Positions 9,806 through 19,811 of a stretch of 64,000 nt of DNA are shown here, piece by piece. The notes beneath the pieces were generated by a model. It ran no database searches and had not been told where the DNA came from. It saw nothing but the letters and a program-made list of their open reading frames with translations. The position numbers were made by a program, and so were the translations under genes. Within the stretch, counting starts at the first letter, position 1; each line of letters begins with the position of its first letter. Origin of the DNA: Splendidivirga corallicola (GTDB lineage: Bacteria; Bacteroidota; Bacteroidia; Cytophagales; Cyclobacteriaceae); NCBI GenBank assembly GCA_030442035.1, contig JAUJEA010000015.1:1-64000 (forward strand), written 5' to 3'.

Positions 9806-9834
9806 AAGATAGAAATTAGTTTTCCCATTGCAAA
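9804..9834 (-). promoter_or_regulatory. promoter of the uronate operon
   Basis: On the minus strand, TTTG (9831-9834) is followed by 19 bases and TATCTTCG (9804-9811). This matches the Bacteroidota TTTG-N19-TANNTTTG consensus with one mismatch in the -7 element. The start codon of the reductase gene is at 9771, leaving a leader of about 25 bases. The -7 end overlaps the palindromic operator. Confidence 0.6.
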
Positions 9835-9975
9835 CTTTCTCACACAATTTCTTGGTTGAATTTAACTCTTAATTATCTGAATATACCAAAGGCAGCAGTA
9901 ACTTATGGTTATATTAAAATGTAAATAAATCTTTTCCATAAATTTTATATTTTCGGTTCTTTAAAAACTTCTACT

Positions 9976-11031
9976 ATCAAAAAGAAAGTAAGCATAAAAG
10001 ATGTCGCGGCCAGAGCCAATGTTTCTATTGGTACGGTGGACAGGGTGATTCACAATCGTGGTGAAGTGTCGGAAGACACAAAAAATAAAATCCTCAAAAT
10101 AATAAAGGATCTTGATTACAGGCCTAATGTGATTGCCCGATCACTGGCATCAAAAAAGATTTACAATTTCTCTATCCTTTTACCATTTTCCAATGATGAA
10201 AATGAATATTGGCACTATCCGCATAAAGGAATTGCAAGAGCCATTCAGGAGATCCATGATTATGGGGTACATACTCATTTGCTCTCCTTTGATCTGAATG
10301 ATAAGGATTCTTTTACAAAGGAAACCAAACAAATATTGGATCAACAACCTGATGGTATTCTAACTGCTCCGGTATACTATCAGGAGGTTTCTGCACTATT
10401 GGAAAAATGCGAAGCAAACAACATTCCTTATTCCCTTATTGACTCCAATATAGAACAGGCTAAAAAAGTAAGTTATATAGGTCAGAATGCTTTTAGAAGC
10501 GGCTATTTGGTAGCCAAACTATTGGATTTTGGGATTACCAATGATACCACAATATTACTAATCAGCATCGCCAAAGAGGCGGATAATGCCAATACCATTA
10601 TCCGAAGGGAAAAAGGTTTTTATGACTACTTCAAAGAGCACAATGGACAAAGGAAAATTCATTATTTAAGGATCACTAACTTTTCAGAAACGGTTATAAA
10701 CGATACCATGAATTCCATTTTTGACAAATATCCTAATGTAGGTGGTATTTTTGTCACCAATTCAAGGGTACACCTGATCGCCGATTATCTGAAGAAAAAT
10801 AAGAGTAATCATATCAAACTCATTGGTTATGATTTGATCAATCACAATCTCAATTTCCTAAAAAATGGCTCCATTGATTTTATAATAAGTCAAAAACCAG
10901 AAGAACAGGGTTACAGAGGGATTATGTCTTTGTTTAACGATGTTGTCATGAAACAAGTCATTGCCACAGAGCAATATCTTCCTATTGATATTATCACCAA
11001 GGAAAACTTAGAAGACTATTTGAATTATTAG
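9976..11031 (+). CDS. LacI-family transcriptional regulator, probable uronate repressor
   Basis: The reading frame holds a full LacI helix-turn-helix, VSIKDVAARANVSIGTVDRV, followed by a periplasmic-binding-protein-like effector domain (about 60-340) resembling sugar-responsive regulators. The start is a problem. The only ATG, GTG or TTG in frame before the effector domain is a GTG at 10036, which would remove most of the helix-turn-helix. The frame is open back to a stop at 9922, with only ATC (9976), ATT (9949) or ATA (9925) as candidates. ATC at 9976 is used here because it gives the usual short basic N-terminus. It is divergent from the uronate operon and overlaps the end of the DUF2480 gene by 4 bases. 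Confidence 0.8.
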   Translation: MKKKVSIKDVAARANVSIGTVDRVIHNRGEVSEDTKNKILKIIKDLDYRPNVIARSLASKKIYNFSILLPFSNDENEYWHYPHKGIARAIQEIHDYGVHTHLLSFDLNDKDSFTKETKQILDQQPDGILTAPVYYQEVSALLEKCEANNIPYSLIDSNIEQAKKVSYIGQNAFRSGYLVAKLLDFGITNDTTILLISIAKEADNANTIIRREKGFYDYFKEHNGQRKIHYLRITNFSETVINDTMNSIFDKYPNVGGIFVTNSRVHLIADYLKKNKSNHIKLIGYDLINHNLNFLKNGSIDFIISQKPEEQGYRGIMSLFNDVVMKQVIATEQYLPIDIITKENLEDYLNY

Positions 11032-11555
11032 CTTTTTGCTTTTGGCTTTTTATATATCGGAACCGTACTGCAAGGCTCTCCATACATCATACTAGTTACG
11101 TATGGTCTCATCAATCTTGCAATCTCTACGTAGGCAGACTCGGGAACTGGTAGATTGCTACATCCTTTGATGACAACTTTCGCATCTTGAAATGACTCAA
11201 AATTAATTTTAGACAAAGCATCTCTGAACAATGCTTCATTTAAGGCATCAATATCTCCAAAAACAACCATATTCGTATAGGGCTCCAATTTTGTTGCTAA
11301 CAGCATATACGCCCAGGTGGGCACAATAGCGTCAGCGGTACAGGTAATGGCTACATTTTTATCCTGATATCGGGACCAATCATTTTCCTTGATAAAGGTT
11401 CGAAATTCTTTTTCCTTTAAGATCAATCCCTGAAAGAGATTATCCTTGATATCATAAACAATTCTCTCATGTTTATCATAATACTCCTCCAGATCAAAGG
11501 AAATCAAAGAACTCTGAGAAACTCTATTTATAATGGTGTCTTCCTTATTCATCAC
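11028..11555 (-). CDS. DUF2480 family protein
   Basis: A soluble protein of 175 residues matching the DUF2480 family, which is largely confined to Bacteroidota. It carries an ESAYVEIARLMRPYVTSMMYGEPC segment (from about residue 139) and a C-terminal VPIYKKPK tail that I associate with the family. There is no signal peptide or membrane segment, and the function is unknown. It starts 29 bases after tsaB and is probably its operon partner. Its stop overlaps the LacI-gene stop from the opposite strand. Confidence 0.75.
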   Translation of the reverse strand: MMNKEDTIINRVSQSSLISFDLEEYYDKHERIVYDIKDNLFQGLILKEKEFRTFIKENDWSRYQDKNVAITCTADAIVPTWAYMLLATKLEPYTNMVVFGDIDALNEALFRDALSKINFESFQDAKVVIKGCSNLPVPESAYVEIARLMRPYVTSMMYGEPCSTVPIYKKPKAKS

Positions 11556-11584
11556 TTTTAGGCTTTCTTAAAATTGTATACTCA

Positions 11585-12268
11585 TTAGCTAACTTTAGGT
11601 TTTATAGCTCTAAAGTCCTTTAGGTAAAATGGCTCGAAATAAGCCAGATCTTCAAAATGTTCCTTTTGATAGCATTCATACGCCAGGTGACCAACATAGA
11701 TCGCTGATGGAAAGATATCCTTAATGTATTGCACATTTGGCCGATCGCCCCACAGCTTCACACCTTTATGTGCACCATCTCCAAAGAAAATCATTTTCCG
11801 GTTATCAAGATACTCGGAGAAAGATGATTCATCTATTATCCTGGCTTGAGTTTTTTCCTTTAATTCCCCGGAACTATCCATAACTAAACAATATACTTCC
11901 ATCCTTCTTGCATCGATCATGGGGCATAGCAAGGCGTCATTTACATTAAATCTCCTCATACCAAACCCCATGGCCTGCAAAGTATCAATTCCAATAAGTG
12001 GTATATCCAATCCATAACACAAACCCTTTGCCGTTGACGTGCCAATTCTCAGACCTGTATAAGACCCTGGTCCTTTTGAGATGGCCACAGCATCCAGGTC
12101 TGACAGGGACATATCGCAATTCGTGGTTACTTCCTGTATTAATTGCGTTAATAGGCCTGAGTGCGACTTCTCCAAAAAAAGTTCCTGGCTCGCCAGTAAC
12201 ACCCCCTCTTGATGGAGTGCAACTGAGCAAACTCTGGTAGCTGTCTCGATACTTAATATTAGTGACAC
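11585..12268 (-). CDS. tsaB: tRNA threonylcarbamoyladenosine biosynthesis protein TsaB
   Basis: The protein has 227 residues, the usual TsaB size. It opens with LSIETATRVCSVAL, the ASKHA-fold phosphate loop of the YgjD/YeaZ family, followed by KSHSGLLTQLIQEV and KGPGSYTGLRIG, the most conserved TsaB motif. It lacks the metal-binding histidines of TsaD, as expected for the non-catalytic partner. TsaB works with TsaD and TsaE to form the t6A base at position 37 of ANN-reading tRNAs. Confidence 0.94.
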   Translation of the reverse strand: MSLILSIETATRVCSVALHQEGVLLASQELFLEKSHSGLLTQLIQEVTTNCDMSLSDLDAVAISKGPGSYTGLRIGTSTAKGLCYGLDIPLIGIDTLQAMGFGMRRFNVNDALLCPMIDARRMEVYCLVMDSSGELKEKTQARIIDESSFSEYLDNRKMIFFGDGAHKGVKLWGDRPNVQYIKDIFPSAIYVGHLAYECYQKEHFEDLAYFEPFYLKDFRAIKPKVS

Positions 12269-12320
12269 TTTTTTATCTCAAACAGATTCTAAATTAAAAA
12301 CACCGTTTAAAGCGTATTAT

Positions 12321-12350
12321 AAAAAAACGAATGGTGATACACCATTCGTT
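12321..12350 (-). terminator. intrinsic terminator after the S41 protease gene
   Basis: The inverted repeat AACGAATGGTG (12326-12336) / CACCATTCGTT (12340-12350) forms an 11-bp perfect stem with a 3-base loop. On the minus strand it is followed by a run of seven U residues, partly shared with the stem. It separates the rpmH-rnpA-S41 transcript from tsaB. Confidence 0.85.
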
Positions 12351-12380
12351 CCATGATTTTAATATCGGTATAGTTTATAA

Positions 12381-14036
12381 TTAATTCGCTAATAGCTTAT
12401 TGTACCGGGCCTGGTCATTTAGTACCTTTACCGATTGCAATATATCCGGATCATGATCAAAGGAACTTTCAATAATCCCTTTTTGCAAATAATACCTGGA
12501 CACAATTTCCTCTTCCAACATAAATTTGATCTCGCTTTTGAATTTCCTCAGGTCTAATTCCTTATTGTGCATCACTTGCTTTCTTAAGGCATTTATTTGT
12601 GGTTCAATTTCATCATAATACTTCTCCTTCATCGCGATATCCTTCAGCTTGTCGAGTGTTTCCTCAACCTTGGTCGTATAATCGAAATCTTTTGTTGAAA
12701 GCCAGCTTACAAATTTCTCATATTCGGCATCAGACAAATCGAAATCCTTTGCCGGTGTGATTTGCTTATTATTTAAATGATATTCATTGGCATATTCAAA
12801 CAACAATGATTTATTCACCAAACTCACTGTGATCGGAGCAAGGAAATTTTGTTGCACACCTACATCCGGATCTATACCTCCGCCATCATAAACCGTTCTG
12901 CCATTCTTTGTCTGGAAAGCAACCTTCAAAGAATCAGGCACCTTTCCTACACTTCCATCGGGGTTTCTATGGCTATAATCTATAGCTTGGATGCATCTTC
13001 CACTTGGTGTATAATATTTTGCAGTAGTAACCTTCAATTGAGAATTGTAGGAAAGTGGGCGAGTGGCTTGCACTAATCCTTTTCCGAATGACTTCTGTCC
13101 TACCAAAACACCTCTATCATAATCCTGCATAACACCGGCGACAATTTCAGAAGCAGAAGCACTTCGACTGCTTGTCAATACAACCAAGGGGATATCAGTG
13201 TCAACAGGATTGTTAAGCGCTTTGTATGTTTTATTCCAATCTTTTACTTTTCCTTTTGTAGTAACTACTTCAGACCCCTTGGGTATGAAGACATTGGAAA
13301 CATTCACCGCCTCACTCAAAAGCCCTCCCGGATTGCCTCGAAGGTCCAAAATTACTTTTGTAGCTCCTTTAGATTTTAATTCTACCAAAGCGTCTTTTAC
13401 TTCTTTTCCGGCATCGGTGGTAAAATCCGACAATTTTATATAGCCAATATCATTGGTTACAAGGCCATAGTAGGGAACATTGTCAATCGTTATTTTTTCT
13501 CTTTTCAACTCAATATCAGAAGTTTCTTTAGCTCCAAACTTCTTAACCGTAAGATTCACTTTTGTATTAGCCTGCCCTTTTAAAAGCTTGCTGATTTCTG
13601 ATATAGACTTTTCGGTAACATCAATGCCATCCACGGCCAGAATCTCATCACCGATGATCAATCCATTTTCATGGGCTGGGAATCCATCGTATGGCATGAT
13701 TACCATATTTTTCCCATTTCTCTTCCCGATCAATGCCCCAATACCACCATACTGATTGGTAGTCATGGTTCTATAATCCTCTATATCATCTTCAGGAATG
13801 TAGTTTGTATAGGGATCTAATTCACTCAACATAGCATTAATCCCGGTTTTTATGACCTTATTGGGATTAATGTCATCTACATAATAAGTATTTACCTCTT
13901 TATACAGTGTGGCAAAAATGTCCAGGTTCTTTTGGATCTCAAAATAGCGATCCCCCGGAGTGAGCGCTGTAAGCGCTATTAAAAATATACTCAAGACAAG
14001 GCTTAAGCGAACTGTTTTTTTTGAATTGACCTTCAT
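12381..14036 (-). CDS. S41 family C-terminal processing peptidase
   Basis: A protein of 551 residues with an N-terminal signal anchor (about 8-25). It has a PDZ domain (about 95-165; GGIGALIG and GDEILAVDGIDV are visible) and the S41 catalytic core. DLRGNPGGLL (231-240) is conserved. The Ser/Lys dyad lies in RSASASE (291-297) and SFGKG (316-320); family spacing suggests S294 and K319. A helical C-terminal extension follows. These proteases cleave envelope proteins from the C-terminus in the periplasm. The gene lies 11 bases after rnpA and ends at a strong terminator. Confidence 0.92.
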   Translation of the reverse strand: MKVNSKKTVRLSLVLSIFLIALTALTPGDRYFEIQKNLDIFATLYKEVNTYYVDDINPNKVIKTGINAMLSELDPYTNYIPEDDIEDYRTMTTNQYGGIGALIGKRNGKNMVIMPYDGFPAHENGLIIGDEILAVDGIDVTEKSISEISKLLKGQANTKVNLTVKKFGAKETSDIELKREKITIDNVPYYGLVTNDIGYIKLSDFTTDAGKEVKDALVELKSKGATKVILDLRGNPGGLLSEAVNVSNVFIPKGSEVVTTKGKVKDWNKTYKALNNPVDTDIPLVVLTSSRSASASEIVAGVMQDYDRGVLVGQKSFGKGLVQATRPLSYNSQLKVTTAKYYTPSGRCIQAIDYSHRNPDGSVGKVPDSLKVAFQTKNGRTVYDGGGIDPDVGVQQNFLAPITVSLVNKSLLFEYANEYHLNNKQITPAKDFDLSDAEYEKFVSWLSTKDFDYTTKVEETLDKLKDIAMKEKYYDEIEPQINALRKQVMHNKELDLRKFKSEIKFMLEEEIVSRYYLQKGIIESSFDHDPDILQSVKVLNDQARYNKLLAN

Positions 14037-14047
14037 AAATACAAGTT

Positions 14048-14449
14048 TTATATCATCTTGTTTTTTAAACGAAGGAGGGAATCTTTTAGTTTGGACTCGA
14101 TTTCTTTAAAGGATAAAATATCCCTCCCAATGTAAATATAAGCAATTAAAAGGGGATCTCCAGAAAGATCGGGGTCTAATAGCTGGTATTTATTAAGCCT
14201 GTAAGCTTCTCTGAGCCTTCGTTTGATTTTATTTCGATCGACAGCTTTTTTAAAACGCTTCTTTGAAACGGTAAAAAGAACTTTGTTTGACCCTTCTGCA
14301 TCAGAGGCTTGGTGCAGGTAAATAATTTTAATAGGATATAAACAAAAAGAGGAACCTTTTGTAAAAAGTTCCTGGATCAACTTTTTGCTGTTCAGCCTTT
14401 CATTTTTTGAGAAAGTATACTGTGCTTTCTTTCTCGCATTATCATTCAT
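14048..14449 (-). CDS. rnpA: ribonuclease P protein component
   Basis: This small, strongly basic protein has 133 residues. The RNase P protein signature is visible around KKAVDRNKIKRRLREAYRL (about residues 67-85), and the usual KNERL start is at about 15-19. It binds the catalytic RNA and the 5' leader of precursor tRNAs. It lies 38 bases after rpmH, the conserved bacterial order, and 11 bases before the S41 protease gene. Confidence 0.95.
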   Translation of the reverse strand: MNDNARKKAQYTFSKNERLNSKKLIQELFTKGSSFCLYPIKIIYLHQASDAEGSNKVLFTVSKKRFKKAVDRNKIKRRLREAYRLNKYQLLDPDLSGDPLLIAYIYIGRDILSFKEIESKLKDSLLRLKNKMI

Positions 14450-14487
14450 AATTTTTCAATGACAATGCAAAGGCATTATCACAATGT

Positions 14488-14646
14488 TTATTTGGTATGA
14501 TTTCTTTCGTCAGAAACCGTCAATTTTTTTCTACCCTTTGCTCTTCTTCTTGCCAAAACAGCTCTTCCACCTACACTTTCCATTCTAGATTTAAAGCCGT
14601 GTTTGTTTTTTCTTTTTCTCTTTGAAGGCTGAAATGTCCTTTTCAT
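14488..14646 (-). CDS. rpmH: 50S ribosomal protein L34
   Basis: The gene is only 52 codons. The product opens with [18 protein letters not shown] and continues through [20 protein letters not shown], the classic L34 sequence, with the usual short variable tail ([11 protein letters not shown]). The ATG is at 14646 and the TAA at 14488-14490. It is a component of the large ribosomal subunit and sits directly upstream of rnpA, as in most bacteria. Confidence 0.97.
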   Translation of the reverse strand: MKRTFQPSKRKRKNKHGFKSRMESVGGRAVLARRRAKGRKKLTVSDERNHTK

Positions 14647-14674
14647 TTTAAGTCAAAATTTGAATTATGGGCTG

Positions 14675-14704
14675 CAAAGATAAAAGCTTTTTTTAAATTC
14701 TCAA
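14675..14704 (-). promoter_or_regulatory. promoter of rpmH-rnpA
   Basis: On the minus strand, TTG (14702-14704), 19 bases and TATCTTTG (14675-14682) match the Bacteroidota promoter consensus exactly. The predicted start is near 14668, about 20 bases before the L34 ATG. Confidence 0.75.
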
Positions 14705-14810
14705 TGTCTTGTTAAGGATTATTAAAAAATGTCGGATTTTAACCAATCAATTCAAATTAATTATTTAAAAATGCAAAGTATTTCCTTGCAATAAATATAA
14801 AGCTCTTTTA

Positions 14811-16523
14811 ATGAAATATACCATCTCCTATAAGAATCCCAATACGCATTTTATAGATATCGGTATTGAAGTTCATACCCATGGCGCTGAGAGTGTTACA
14901 CTTCAATTGCCGGCATGGCGCCCCGGGAGGTATGAATTGGGAAACTTTGCTAAAAATGTCCAGAGATTTTGGGCGGAAGATGCCGACGGAAATCTTTTGC
15001 CTGTCCGTAAGATAACAAAAGACCAGTGGAAGATCCTTACACATTCGGCTGAAAAGATATTTGTGTTTTATAACTATTATGCCTTTCAAATGGATGCGGG
15101 CAGCTCCTGGCTGGACGAACATCAACTCTACATCAATTTCATCAATTGTATGCTGTATGATCCAAACAGACTTAATGAACCCTGCGAGGTGCATTTGGAC
15201 ATACCGGATAATTATATTGTTGCTTGCAGTATGCATCAAAAGCACAAGGTACTATTGGCCAGTAATTTTTATGAACTGGTTGAAAGCCCCATGATCGCAA
15301 GTGACAAGTTGGAAAAACTGTCTTTTGAATTAAATGGTCATCACTTTCATCTATGGTTTATGGGTTACTGGAATATGGATGAAAAGAAGCTGATAAAAGA
15401 TTTCGAGCGTTTTGCTGAAGAACAGATCAATATGATGGGCTCGTTTCCCTGTAGTCAGTATCATTTCCTGTATCAAATTTTGCCTTATCAGCATTACCAT
15501 GGCGTGGAACATTTAAATTCTACCGTAATTACCCTGGGGCCTGCTGAGAAGATGTCCACCCGGGAATACTATGAAAACCTGTTAGGTGTGAGTTCCCATG
15601 AATTGTTTCATACATGGAATGTTATCCGAATCAAACCAAAAGAATTCAGGCCTTATGATTTTTCCAAGGAAAACTATTTTGATACCGGTTTTGTAGCGGA
15701 AGGATTTACAACCTATTACGGAGATCTATTTCTGGTGAGAAGTGGTGTATTTTCTAAAGATTGGTATTTCAAGGAACTAAACAAGCTCTTTGAAAGACAT
15801 TTTGAGAATTACGGTCGTTATCATTCCTCACTGAGCAGTTCTTCCATGGAGCTTTGGCTCGATGGTTACCAAAAAGGGATACCCGATCGAAAAGTCTCTA
15901 TTTATGTAAAAGGTGCCATCGTTGCACTAATGTTGGATCTTACTATTAGAAAGCACACAAATAATAAGGCATCGCTGGATACGGTTATGAAATCCTTATG
16001 GGAAAATTTTGGCACTTCAAATATCGGATATACGCAAGATGATATCAAAGAAGTTACCAGCACCATTGCCGGCATCCCGATGGATAATTTCTTTGATCGT
16101 TTCATTTCTGGCACTATTTTGATTGAGGAGCAATTGTCTGATCTTTTGGAAAACGTAGGTTGTGAGCTAATAAAAGATGAACCTGACCAGGTTCAGGAAA
16201 AGTCATTTGGCTTTAGAACAAGCAATACGAATGGTTGGGCAAAGGTCACAAAAATTTGTCCGGATTCACCAGCTGAAGAATTTCTTTCACTGGAAGACGA
16301 AATCATAGCAGTCGATGGCAGAAGGGTTGTCAATAATTTACATGAGCTTTTGCAAAATAAAATGCAAGTTGAGATAAGTGTTTTTAGAAATCATAAGTTG
16401 CACACAATCCAGTTAAAGCAAAGTGAGCATACTTACTTTAGCAAATTCAAAATAAAACAACTCACCAATTCAACAAATAAGCATCAGAAAAATTTTGAAG
16501 CGTGGTTGAAATGCAGGTTTTGA
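14811..16523 (+). CDS. M61 family metallopeptidase with PDZ domain
   Basis: The protein has 570 residues and no signal peptide. An N-terminal beta domain with LPAWRPGRYELGNFAKNV (about 30-47) is typical of M61 glycyl aminopeptidase-like enzymes. The zinc motif HELFH is at 263-267, with the third ligand expected in the following EGFTTYYGD segment. A PDZ domain follows at about 450-530. M61 enzymes are aminopeptidases with a preference for glycine or alanine; the role here is not known. The gene stands alone, divergent from rpmH. Confidence 0.9.
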   Translation: MKYTISYKNPNTHFIDIGIEVHTHGAESVTLQLPAWRPGRYELGNFAKNVQRFWAEDADGNLLPVRKITKDQWKILTHSAEKIFVFYNYYAFQMDAGSSWLDEHQLYINFINCMLYDPNRLNEPCEVHLDIPDNYIVACSMHQKHKVLLASNFYELVESPMIASDKLEKLSFELNGHHFHLWFMGYWNMDEKKLIKDFERFAEEQINMMGSFPCSQYHFLYQILPYQHYHGVEHLNSTVITLGPAEKMSTREYYENLLGVSSHELFHTWNVIRIKPKEFRPYDFSKENYFDTGFVAEGFTTYYGDLFLVRSGVFSKDWYFKELNKLFERHFENYGRYHSSLSSSSMELWLDGYQKGIPDRKVSIYVKGAIVALMLDLTIRKHTNNKASLDTVMKSLWENFGTSNIGYTQDDIKEVTSTIAGIPMDNFFDRFISGTILIEEQLSDLLENVGCELIKDEPDQVQEKSFGFRTSNTNGWAKVTKICPDSPAEEFLSLEDEIIAVDGRRVVNNLHELLQNKMQVEISVFRNHKLHTIQLKQSEHTYFSKFKIKQLTNSTNKHQKNFEAWLKCRF

Positions 16524-16552
16524 ACTTATAAAAATAAAAGTGAAAAATTACG

Positions 16553-16606
16553 AATGACAAATTTCAAATTACGAAAAGTGTTTATCGTAATTTGAAATTC
16601 GTCATT
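16553..16606. terminator. long inverted repeat between convergent genes
   Basis: The arms at 16553-16574 and 16585-16606 pair over 22 bases with one mismatch and a 10-base loop. It lies between the convergent M61 and gcvP genes and could end both transcripts, though a clear U-run is missing. The arms contain the AATTTCAAATTACGA theme, related to the repeat at 21374-21413. Confidence 0.6.
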
Positions 16607-16621
16607 TCTAATAAAAATTAA

Positions 16622-19525
16622 TCAGGCCTCAACCTCTTCCATGTAGTTTTCTATAGGAATACAGGCGCACATAAGGTTCCTATCTCCATAGGCACTATCA
16701 ATACGGCTGGATGCCGGCCAGAATTTATTATCTTTCACAAATGGCAATGGGTAAAATGCCTTTTCCCTGCTGTAAGGATAGGTCCAATCACCACTCAAAC
16801 CAAGCTCCGGTACATGAGGAGCATTTTTTAGCACATTATTTTCTTTATCCGCACTACCATCCTGAATTTCCTGTATCTCTTTTCTTATCTCTATCAGTGC
16901 TTCACAGAATCTATCAAGTTCCTCTTTAGTTTCACTTTCTGTCGGTTCAATCATTAATGTACCAGCCACCGGGAAAGAAACGGTAGGTGCATGGAAGCCA
17001 AAGTCCATCAATCGTTTGGCTATATCTTCCACTTCCACACCTTCTTTCTTGAACTCTCGGCAATCAACAATCATTTCATGCGCGCATCTTCCATTGGTTC
17101 CGGTATAGAGAATTGGGAAATACTGCTCTAAGCAACTCTTAATATAATTGGCATTAAGAATAGCCATTTTGGTGGCGTTCTTCAACCCTACTCCACCCAT
17201 CATGGCCATATAGGCATAGGAAATAGCAATGATACTAGCACTCCCCCAGGGAGCCGCCGATATAGCGGTAATGGCTTGATCCTCAGCCATCTGTACAATA
17301 GGGCTACCAGGCAAGAAAGGTTCGAGGTGTTCAGCCACACAGATCGGTCCCATACCAGGCCCTCCTCCACCATGAGGTATACAAAAGGTTTTATGAAGAT
17401 TCAAATGGCAAACGTCTGCTCCAATATTAGCAGGGCTGGTAAGACCAACTTGGGCATTCATATTGGCGCCATCCATATAGACTTGTCCGCCATTATCGTG
17501 TATGATCTTACAAATCTCTATGATACTCTCCTCGAATACGCCGTGTGTTGATGGATAGGTAACCATCAATGCTGCCAAATTATCTTTATGTTGTTCTGCT
17601 TTATTCTTAAGATCTTCAACATCAATATTTCCTCTTTCATCACAATTGACAATGACAACCTGTGTACCAGCCATCACTGCACTAGCCGGATTGGTACCAT
17701 GAGCAGAGGAAGGTATCAAGGTAATGTTTCGATTGGCTTCTCCTCTGCTTTCATGATAAGCCTTGATGACCATCAATCCTGCGAATTCACCTTGTGCTCC
17801 GGAATTAGGCTGCAGGGATGTCCCTGAAAAACCAGTGATCGCATTCAACCAGGCCTCCGTTTGTTCAAACATTTCACTGTAACCCTGTGTTTGATCAGCC
17901 GGCGCAAATGGATGTATATTGCCCAGTTCAGGCCAGGTTACCGGGATCATTTCAGAGGTAGCATTGAGTTTCATGGTACAAGAACCAAGAGAAATCATAG
18001 AATGTACCAAAGAAAGGTCCTTGTTTTCAAGCTTTTTAATATAACGCAACATTTCATGTTCCGAATGATGCGTGTTAAAAATAGGATGTGTTAGATAGCT
18101 CGACTTTCTTGTAAGTTCAGCAGGGAGATCTAGTGTTATGTTATCCGCATTTTTTTGGAGATCAAATCCGTTCAGGCTTTTTCCGGTGGCTAATGTCAAA
18201 ACGGAAAGAATATCATGAACATCTTCAACCGTTGTTGTCTCATCCAGAGAGATACCTATTTGATTTGTATCGAAATACCTGAAGTTAATTTCTTTGGTCT
18301 GAGCAATTTCTTTGACTTTGGCAACATTTATTTCCGATTCAAGCTCTACTTTCAGTGTATCAAAAAATACTTCATTGTGTTGTTTGAAGCCTAGGCTTCT
18401 GATTCCTTGATCTAACAGTTTTGTTAATCCATAGATCCTACTTGCAATATCTTTCAACCCCTGAGGTCCGTGATAGACAGCATACATCCCTGCAATGACT
18501 GCTAGTAATACCTGAGCTGTGCAAATATTGGAAGTAGCTTTTTCTCTTCTAATATGCTGTTCTCTGGTTTGGAGGGCCATTCGATAGGCCTTCTTACCAA
18601 ACTTATCAACAGAAACGCCAATGATCCTTCCGGGTATTTGCCTTTTATAAGCCTCTCGGGTAGCAAAGTAAGCAGCATGAGGACCACCAAAGCCCATGGG
18701 AACACCCAATCTCTGTGTCGTTCCAACCACAACATCGGCGCCCATTTCTCCGGGAGGTGTTAGTAAGGTAAGGCTCAAAAGATCGGCCGCCACCGCTACG
18801 AAAACCTGGTTTTCAGCAGCTTTTTGGATAAAAGCCGTATGATCATTTATACTTCCATTTGAATCAGGGTATTGAATAAGCAATCCGTAAAGTTCAGGAT
18901 CACTCAAATCAACTTGTGACGCATCTCCAATAACCAGGTCAATGCCCACAGGTATCGCCCTCGTTTTCAGAATACCCAGCGTCTGTGGAAACACATTCTT
19001 GTCAACAAAGAACTTGTCAGCTTTTTTCTTTCCGCCCTTTCTCAATCCTGCCAACATTGACATAGCTTCAGCAGCAGCAGTTCCTTCATCAAGAAGAGAA
19101 GCATTGGCGATTTCCATTCCGGTCAATTCCATAACCATGGTTTGGAAATTTACCAGGGCTTCCAGCCTTCCCTGTGCAATCTCAGCCTGGTAAGGTGTAT
19201 AAGCGGTATACCATCCGGGGTTTTCCAGTATATTTCTTAGAATGACCGGTGGAATAATGCAGTTGTAATAACCGAGGCCTATGAAAGATCTAAAAATCTT
19301 ATTTTTTTGAGCAAGTTCTTTGAACTCATTGATAAAGCTGTATTCGTCCTTTGCAGTTGGGAGGAGGGGGTCTTTTTTTAATCGAATGGAGGATGGAACA
19401 GTTTGATCAATTAACTCATCTACGGACCCGACTCCGATCACTTTTAGCATTTCAGCAATCTGAGCATCATCCGGGCCATTGTGCCTGGTTTCGAATTTTT
19501 GGTGATTTTTTAGGTTGATGTTCAT
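16622..19525 (-). CDS. gcvP: glycine dehydrogenase (decarboxylating), P protein
   Basis: The protein has 967 residues, full length for the single-chain P protein. It starts with [21 protein letters not shown], given here by its position, about residues 11-31. The pyridoxal-phosphate lysine is K712 in [18 protein letters not shown]. It decarboxylates glycine and passes the aminomethyl group to the lipoyl H protein in the glycine cleavage system. The H and T protein genes are not in this window, which is common in this phylum. No glycine riboswitch is visible upstream. Confidence 0.97.
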   Translation of the reverse strand: MNINLKNHQKFETRHNGPDDAQIAEMLKVIGVGSVDELIDQTVPSSIRLKKDPLLPTAKDEYSFINEFKELAQKNKIFRSFIGLGYYNCIIPPVILRNILENPGWYTAYTPYQAEIAQGRLEALVNFQTMVMELTGMEIANASLLDEGTAAAEAMSMLAGLRKGGKKKADKFFVDKNVFPQTLGILKTRAIPVGIDLVIGDASQVDLSDPELYGLLIQYPDSNGSINDHTAFIQKAAENQVFVAVAADLLSLTLLTPPGEMGADVVVGTTQRLGVPMGFGGPHAAYFATREAYKRQIPGRIIGVSVDKFGKKAYRMALQTREQHIRREKATSNICTAQVLLAVIAGMYAVYHGPQGLKDIASRIYGLTKLLDQGIRSLGFKQHNEVFFDTLKVELESEINVAKVKEIAQTKEINFRYFDTNQIGISLDETTTVEDVHDILSVLTLATGKSLNGFDLQKNADNITLDLPAELTRKSSYLTHPIFNTHHSEHEMLRYIKKLENKDLSLVHSMISLGSCTMKLNATSEMIPVTWPELGNIHPFAPADQTQGYSEMFEQTEAWLNAITGFSGTSLQPNSGAQGEFAGLMVIKAYHESRGEANRNITLIPSSAHGTNPASAVMAGTQVVIVNCDERGNIDVEDLKNKAEQHKDNLAALMVTYPSTHGVFEESIIEICKIIHDNGGQVYMDGANMNAQVGLTSPANIGADVCHLNLHKTFCIPHGGGGPGMGPICVAEHLEPFLPGSPIVQMAEDQAITAISAAPWGSASIIAISYAYMAMMGGVGLKNATKMAILNANYIKSCLEQYFPILYTGTNGRCAHEMIVDCREFKKEGVEVEDIAKRLMDFGFHAPTVSFPVAGTLMIEPTESETKEELDRFCEALIEIRKEIQEIQDGSADKENNVLKNAPHVPELGLSGDWTYPYSREKAFYPLPFVKDNKFWPASSRIDSAYGDRNLMCACIPIENYMEEVEA

Positions 19526-19577
19526 GTTTACTTTAAACTGAGGGTAATTCGATATTCTACTTCAAATTTCAAGGCTA

Positions 19578-19605
19578 CAAAGGTATATATTTAATTTGTG
19601 ACAAA
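19578..19605 (-). promoter_or_regulatory. probable gcvP promoter
   Basis: On the minus strand a TACCTTTG box (19578-19585) matches the -7 consensus TANNTTTG. A TTTG (19602-19605) lies 16 bases upstream, somewhat closer than the preferred 19-21. The start codon is at 19525. The -7 match is good, but the spacing makes this a moderate call. Confidence 0.4.
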
Positions 19606-19811
19606 AAATATCAGATCAAATTGAAAATTTATCAAAATCGAGTTGACCAAAATAATTTTTAACCGTCTATCACAATTGATTTGAATATATTAACTTCGGG
19701 TCGCTCTTTTGTAAGATTGACAAAAATCATCCGGATACAAATCCAAGGTGATCATATTGACTAAGATCAACATTTACCATAATCCAAAAATCACATACAA
19801 ATATTAAACAA

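Noticed and set aside
19526-19811. Glycine riboswitch upstream of gcvP
   Set aside because: No tandem aptamer-like structure or conserved core could be found; only a promoter-like -7 box is present.
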